Positions 60,432-64,000 of a stretch of 64,000 nt of DNA are shown here, one piece after another. The translations under genes and the position numbers were made by a program. The DNA is taken from assembly GCF_000716715.1 (NCBI RefSeq), contig NZ_JNYJ01000020.1, positions 1-64,000 of the forward strand, written 5' to 3'. The notes below the pieces were generated by a model. The model was given only the letters and a program-made list of their open reading frames with translations. It did not search any database and was not told the origin of the DNA. The stretch is from Dactylosporangium aurantiacum. Lineage in GTDB: Bacteria > Actinomycetota > Actinomycetes > Mycobacteriales > Micromonosporaceae. Numbering within the stretch: position 1 is the first letter of the stretch; each line of letters opens with the position of its first letter.

Positions 60432-60763
60432 ACCGGCGCCGAAGTGCACATGCCCCTTTCCGCGACGCGGGGAGGGGCCTGTCGCATCCGCCGGGTGGGG
60501 CCCGGCGCACCCGCCGGGTGGGGCCTGCCGCATCCGCCGGGTGGGGCCTGCCGCATCCGCCGGGTGGGGCCCGGTGCTCGGGCGGGGTGTCCGGCCCGAC
60601 TACCCTTGCTGTCTGACACCTGCTTCCGACCGCGCTTCTCCGTCCCTTGCTTTTTCGTCCCTCGCTTCTCTGCCCCTGTTCCTCTGCCCCCGCTCCTCTG
60701 CCCCCGCTCCTCTGACCCTTGCTTCTCTGACCCTTGCCGGCGACCTGAGGATGGTCTTTCGTA
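60432..60763. repeat. Intergenic stretch with a 23-bp repeat and a pyrimidine-rich tract
   Basis: Four 23-bp units (60483-60574) of type CGCATCCGCCGGGTGGGGCC plus TGC or CGG occur in tandem. They are followed by a C/T-rich tract (about 60640-60740) with a roughly 14-bp period (CTCTGCCCCCGCTC-like). An imperfect hairpin near 60449-60474 may terminate the antiporter transcript. No gene is recognised. Confidence 0.7.
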
Positions 60764-61561
60764 ATGATCGAGCCAGTGCGGCTGCCGTCACCGTGGTGTG
60801 ACGAGCCCCTGACCGTGGTCGTCCCGACCTACAACGAGGCGGGCAACCTGCCCCGGCTGGTGGAGCGGCTGCTCGCCCTGCCACTGCCGGGACTCAGCAT
60901 CCTCATCGCCGACGACAACTCCCCGGACGGCACCGGCGAGGTCGCGGAGAAGCTCGCCACCGAGCACCCGGGCCGCATCCGCGTCGTGCACCGCCCCGGC
61001 AAGGAGGGCCTCGGCCGGGCGTACGTCGACGGCATCGGCAAGGCCCTCGAGGACGGCGCCAAGTACGTGGCCCAGATGGACGCCGACCTGTCCCACCCGC
61101 CGGAGGCCCTGCCAGGCATGCTCGGCGCCCTGCTGTCCACCCACGCGGGTGTGGTCATCGGTTCACGGTACGTGCCGGGCGGCCAGCTCGACGACGCGTG
61201 GCCGATGTACCGCCGCGTCCTGAGCGGCTGGGCCAACCTGTACGTGCACACCCTGCTGCAGGTCCGCATCCGCGACCTCACCGCCGGCTTCAAGATCTGG
61301 CGCGCGGACGCGCTACGGGCCATCGGCCTGGACCGCGTCCAGTCGAACGGCTACAGCTTCCAGGTCGAGATGCACTTCCTGGCCACCAAGCTCGGCCAGA
61401 CCATCATCGAGGTGCCGATCCGCTTCGAGGAGCGCACCGACGGCGTGTCGAAGATGACCACCGCCACCAAGGTCGAGAGCGCGATGATGCCCTTCAAGCT
61501 CCGCCTGCGCCACCGGAAGATCGCCCGCAACCAACCCCAGCTCGGCAAGGCCGCCGACTGA
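60764..61561 (+). CDS. Polyprenol monophosphomannose synthase (GT2)
   Basis: Protein of 265 residues from ATG 60764. The GT2 core has TVVVPTYNEAGNLPRLVERL at the N-terminus, ADDNSPDGTGEVA as the nucleotide-binding acidic motif, and VAQMDADLSHPPEALP carrying the DxD. FKIWRADALRAIGL and SNGYSFQVEMHFL are typical of DPM1/Ppm1. It transfers mannose from GDP-mannose to polyprenyl phosphate, the donor for lipoglycans and protein O-mannosylation. No N-acyltransferase domain is fused, unlike in some mycobacteria. The leader is the pyrimidine-rich repeat region. Confidence 0.92.
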   Translation: MIEPVRLPSPWCDEPLTVVVPTYNEAGNLPRLVERLLALPLPGLSILIADDNSPDGTGEVAEKLATEHPGRIRVVHRPGKEGLGRAYVDGIGKALEDGAKYVAQMDADLSHPPEALPGMLGALLSTHAGVVIGSRYVPGGQLDDAWPMYRRVLSGWANLYVHTLLQVRIRDLTAGFKIWRADALRAIGLDRVQSNGYSFQVEMHFLATKLGQTIIEVPIRFEERTDGVSKMTTATKVESAMMPFKLRLRHRKIARNQPQLGKAAD

Positions 61562-62819
61562 TACCACTCACGCAGCGTGGCCGCTTCGAAGATCGATTAG
61601 GACGGTTCGGGTAAGGTCTGCAGTGCAGCACCGGACCGGCCTGACCCACCCGTTCTTCCCGCCGGCGACGCGCCACCCGACCCTCGAACGGGTGACATCC
61701 GCTCGGATCTGCGGCGTCGAACGCGGCCGGCTCCCCCGCCGCTCTCGGACGTTGGACAGGGTTCGTCGGCACGTTGGGCAGGGTGAGTTGGCGGGCTGGT
61801 TGGGCAGGGTTCGTTGGCAGGGCTGGTTGGGCGGGCTGGTTGGGCGGGCTGGTTGGGCGGGCTGGTTGGGCGGGCTGGTTGGGCGGGCTGCGCGTCGGGC
61901 CCGCTTGAACGTCGAGGCGGGATGATGACCTTCGGCCGAGGCGGCGATCCCGAACGGTGACCTCGAACGAAGCCAGTTGCGCACCGGGCCGGTGACCTCG
62001 AACGAGCCAGCCGCGCACCGGGCCGGTGACATCGAGCGCACCAGTAGCGCCGAACCGCATCAGCGGCGCGGAACCGCATCATCTGCGCCGAACCATCAGC
62101 GGCGCCGAACCGCAACGGACGCTCGTCGGACCGATCGGTGGCCGAGCGGCTGTCCGGCACGGCATGGCAGCGCCCCGACCGGACCGGGATGGCGTGGTGC
62201 GACAGGGCGATGGCGGCGGCTCCGGTTCTCGGGCGGATCGGCGTGGGTAAGCCGGAAGGTCCGGCTGCGGCGCCGCGGCCTTCGTGCGGAGTAGTTGCAG
62301 CGTGCGGAGCCGCTTGTCCGGCCCAGCGGCCGCCGGGCACGGCAGCACCCAGCTGGCACGGGACGCCGGCAGGGAGACGGCTCCGCTTCAAGCAGGCAGC
62401 AGTGCACCGCAGGCGGCGCGCTGCATTACCGGCGAGGTACAAGGGCAGCAGCAAGCCGAGGGCGCCCGGCGCACAAGCCGGCGCCGGCACGGCCCCCATT
62501 CCCGTCCGCGTGGCACCGTTGGCTGTCGAGGTCGCGAGTTTGGAGGTTCGACCACGGCGCTGCGAGCTGCGGGGAGACGAAGGGCAGCTCGTCTCGGCGA
62601 TCGGGCCTCGCAAGCTCCGCTGTGGTCACGAGGCCGTCGTGGTCACGAGGCCGTCGTGGTCACGAGGTCGTCTCGCGCGGAAAACCGCGGTCACCGATGG
62701 ATCGCCGCGCTCGCCAATGATTACCGCGGTCCCCGAATCGCCGGATTCACCCGAATAGCCGGATTCGCCCGAGTAACAGCGTTCGCATACATCGCCGCAT
62801 TCGCCGGAAATAGCCGCGC
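61562..62819. repeat. 1.26-kb repeat-rich non-coding region
   Basis: No recognisable gene. Direct repeats include five perfect 13-bp units GGCTGGTTGGGCG (61821-61885) with degenerate copies upstream from about 61753; two 34-35-bp units starting GGTGACCTCGAACGA (61956-62024) and a third partial; clustered GCCGAACCGCATC-like words (62040-62115); three 17-bp units GTGGTCACGAGGCCGTC (62622-62672); and GCCGGATTC/CCCGAAT words near 62730-62800. Open frames crossing it have repeat-driven composition and no family signature. Confidence 0.75.
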
Positions 62820-63422
62820 TTACTCAGGATCGGCGCTCTCAGCGAGGATCAAGGACAGGCCCGCGTCGAAGATGTCGGTAGCGGTCAGGCCCAGCCGGCG
62901 GCCCTCGTGCATGACGCGGGCCACCGTCGGATAGGCAACAGCGAACTCCTCCGCAGCCTCGGCCCCGGCGGAGTCCTGCTCCTCGATGACGTGGCCGAAC
63001 GTGTAGTGGACGGCCGTGTACACGATCGTGGCCGCCCGGGCCAGCGGCAGACCGCCGTCCTCCAGCGCGCGCAGCCCGTACTCGGGAATGCGGGCCAGCG
63101 TCGGTGTGCGCACCGGCCGGGCGCCGGCCACGACGCGGGCGCCGTCCGGGTACGCGAGCATGGCCCGGCGCAGGCGGTGCAGCACCGAGCGGAGCCACGG
63201 CCGGCCGGCCTGGCCCGCCGGCATCGGGGCGAGGTCGCCCAGCTCCTGACGCAGCATCGCCTCGGCCATGGCTTCGAGCAGCTCGCGCTTGTCCTTGAAC
63301 CGCCAGTAGATGGCCGGGGCCTTGACCCGCAGGTTGGTGGTGAGCTGGCGGAAGGTCACGCCGGGGAGGCCGTCCTGCTTCAGCAGTGCGAGGCCCTGGC
63401 TGACGATCGTCTCCGCGTCCAT
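62820..63422 (-). CDS. TetR-family regulator (TetR_C-type ligand domain)
   Basis: About 200 residues from ATG 63422 (AGGGTGG 5 nt upstream; GTG 63431 is an alternative). The helix-turn-helix reads TIVSQGLALLKQDGLPGVTF, then RQLTTNLRVKAPAIYWRFKD with the YWRF recognition signature of tetracycline-repressor relatives. The C-terminal domain (LHRLRRAMLAYPDGARVVAG, TIVYTAVHYTFGHVIEEQDS) matches the TetR_C all-alpha domain. It is divergent from the NTF2-like gene, with paired palindromes between them, so it probably represses that gene and itself. Confidence 0.9.
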   Translation of the reverse strand: MDAETIVSQGLALLKQDGLPGVTFRQLTTNLRVKAPAIYWRFKDKRELLEAMAEAMLRQELGDLAPMPAGQAGRPWLRSVLHRLRRAMLAYPDGARVVAGARPVRTPTLARIPEYGLRALEDGGLPLARAATIVYTAVHYTFGHVIEEQDSAGAEAAEEFAVAYPTVARVMHEGRRLGLTATDIFDAGLSLILAESADPE

Positions 63423-63434
63423 GGACGCCACCCT

Positions 63435-63473
63435 ATAACCCTGTTACATTCGAGCGCAGTGTAATGACGTTAT
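63435..63473. promoter_or_regulatory. Two 13-bp TetR-type palindromes
   Basis: ATAACCCTGTTAC (63435-63447) and GTAATGACGTTAT (63461-63473) are each palindromes of form (A/G)TAA(C/T)-3-GTTA(C/T), centred 26 bp apart, in the AT-rich gap between the divergent TetR and NTF2-like genes. Together they also form one larger inverted repeat. Confidence 0.65.
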
Positions 63474-63487
63474 AGAGAGGTGGCGGC

Positions 63488-63886
63488 ATGGAGCAGGCGC
63501 TCGTGGACGGGATGTGGGCGTACCTCAACGCCGGGTCGGCGATGGATGTGGACGCGCTCGACCGGCTGTACGACCCAGACTTCGAAAACGTCCGGGTCGA
63601 CCGGGAAGGGCGGACGGTCACGCTCACCAAGGACCAGTTCATGGCCCGTTTCCGGGCGCTGCGGGAGCAGGGACGGCGTATCGGGGAGCCCGCCGACGAC
63701 GTGACGTTCCCGGCCACCACCGACCTCGGCGGCCAGGCAGCCGCGATCATGATGCGGCGGGTCAAGGACGGCGAGCCGGTGCTCTACGCGTTCATCTGGC
63801 GGATGGCGGACGGGCGGCCGACCACGATCCTGCGCGAGCTCACGTTCGACCGGGACGTCAGTGACCTGCTGCGGATGACCCGCTGA
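63488..63886 (+). CDS. NTF2/SnoaL-like small protein
   Basis: Protein of 132 residues from ATG 63488 (GAGAGG upstream). The pattern fits the SnoaL/NTF2-like cone fold: an N-terminal helix (ALVDGMWAYLNAGSAMDVDA), RLYDPDFENVRVD, then strands ending AFIWRMADGRPTTILRELTF. Such proteins are small-molecule binders or cyclases. It is the likely target of the divergent TetR regulator. Its last 29 bp overlap the convergent EAL gene. Confidence 0.75.
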   Translation: MEQALVDGMWAYLNAGSAMDVDALDRLYDPDFENVRVDREGRTVTLTKDQFMARFRALREQGRRIGEPADDVTFPATTDLGGQAAAIMMRRVKDGEPVLYAFIWRMADGRPTTILRELTFDRDVSDLLRMTR

Positions 63887-64000
63887 GCAGCGGGCCGGCG
63901 AGCTGGCGGGACTGGGACAGCAGCCAGGTGGTCAGGTCGGCCGGCGGCATCGGGCGGGCGTAGTGGTACCCCTGCGCGATGTCGCAGCCGAGCTGCTGCA
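63858..64000 (-). CDS. EAL-domain protein, C-terminal end
   Basis: The frame is open from the right window edge to TGA at 63858-63860. The visible 46 residues, QQLGCDIAQGYHYARPMPPA followed by DLTTWLLSQ, match the end of EAL phosphodiesterase domains (LGCDxxQGYxxxRPMP). The rest, including the catalytic residues, is outside the window. It is the fourth c-di-GMP-related gene in the window. Confidence 0.8.
   Translation of the reverse strand, partial: QQLGCDIAQGYHYARPMPPADLTTWLLSQSRQLAGPLLSGSSAAGH

Overview
This is GC-rich DNA from a filamentous actinobacterium, most likely Micromonosporaceae (Actinoplanes, Dactylosporangium or Micromonospora relatives). The evidence is the very high third-position GC, frequent GTG and TTG starts, many secreted and Tat-exported plant-polymer hydrolases with CBM2 modules, AfsR/BTAD-type regulators, a DrrAB-type exporter and several GGDEF proteins. 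The genus is an inference.

Region 1 (1-12.2 kb) is chromosome-like. It holds the end of a PL3 pectate lyase, a YdeP-type molybdopterin oxidoreductase with a GrpB protein, a secreted GH5_8 beta-mannanase with CBM2, an M23 peptidase, a DinB-like protein, an SDR oxidoreductase, an AfsR-like regulator, and a large protein with a C-terminal TerD-like domain (9997-12186).

Region 2 (12.2-23.7 kb) looks like an accessory island. It begins at a tRNA-like gene whose anticodon loop is expanded to 61 nt. It carries a giant RHS/YD-repeat protein (about 2,960 aa) with a cysteine-rich, membrane-segment C-terminal domain, and a two-helix membrane protein that starts 1 nt after the RHS stop and is a candidate immunity protein. 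An IS5-family element sits about 60 bp upstream of the RHS start, followed by transposase fragments.

Region 3 (23.7-39.3 kb) contains SelO, a secreted GH43 arabinanase with a promoter-overlapping operator, a frameshifted DUF3500 gene, RNase HII, a GGDEF-EAL protein, a metallophosphoesterase, a second TerD-like paralogue and a secreted GH3 glycosidase with FN3 and CBM2. An identical 13-bp LacI-type palindrome lies upstream of both the GH5_8 and GH3 genes, suggesting one unlinked regulator for hemicellulose use.

Region 4 (38.7-60.4 kb) contains a TetR/methyltransferase divergent pair with two tandem operators, two more GGDEF proteins, a Tat-exported PhoX-like protein, an ECF sigma factor with a SnoaL-like tail, an alpha/beta hydrolase, a DrrAB-type ABC exporter with SARP-like direct repeats and a leader hairpin upstream, a frameshifted AfsR-like regulator, a phospholipase C, an HTH regulator divergent from a hydrolase, an NCS2 purine permease and a Ca2+/H+ antiporter.

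Region 5 (60.4-64 kb) has a polyprenol-phosphate mannosyltransferase, about 1.3 kb of repeat-rich non-coding sequence, a TetR/NTF2-like divergent pair, and the end of an EAL protein at the right edge. Several convergent gene pairs overlap at their 3' ends. The leads I rank highest are the RHS C-terminal domain with its small membrane partner, the interrupted tRNA beside a TerD-like gene, and the shared and tandem operators.
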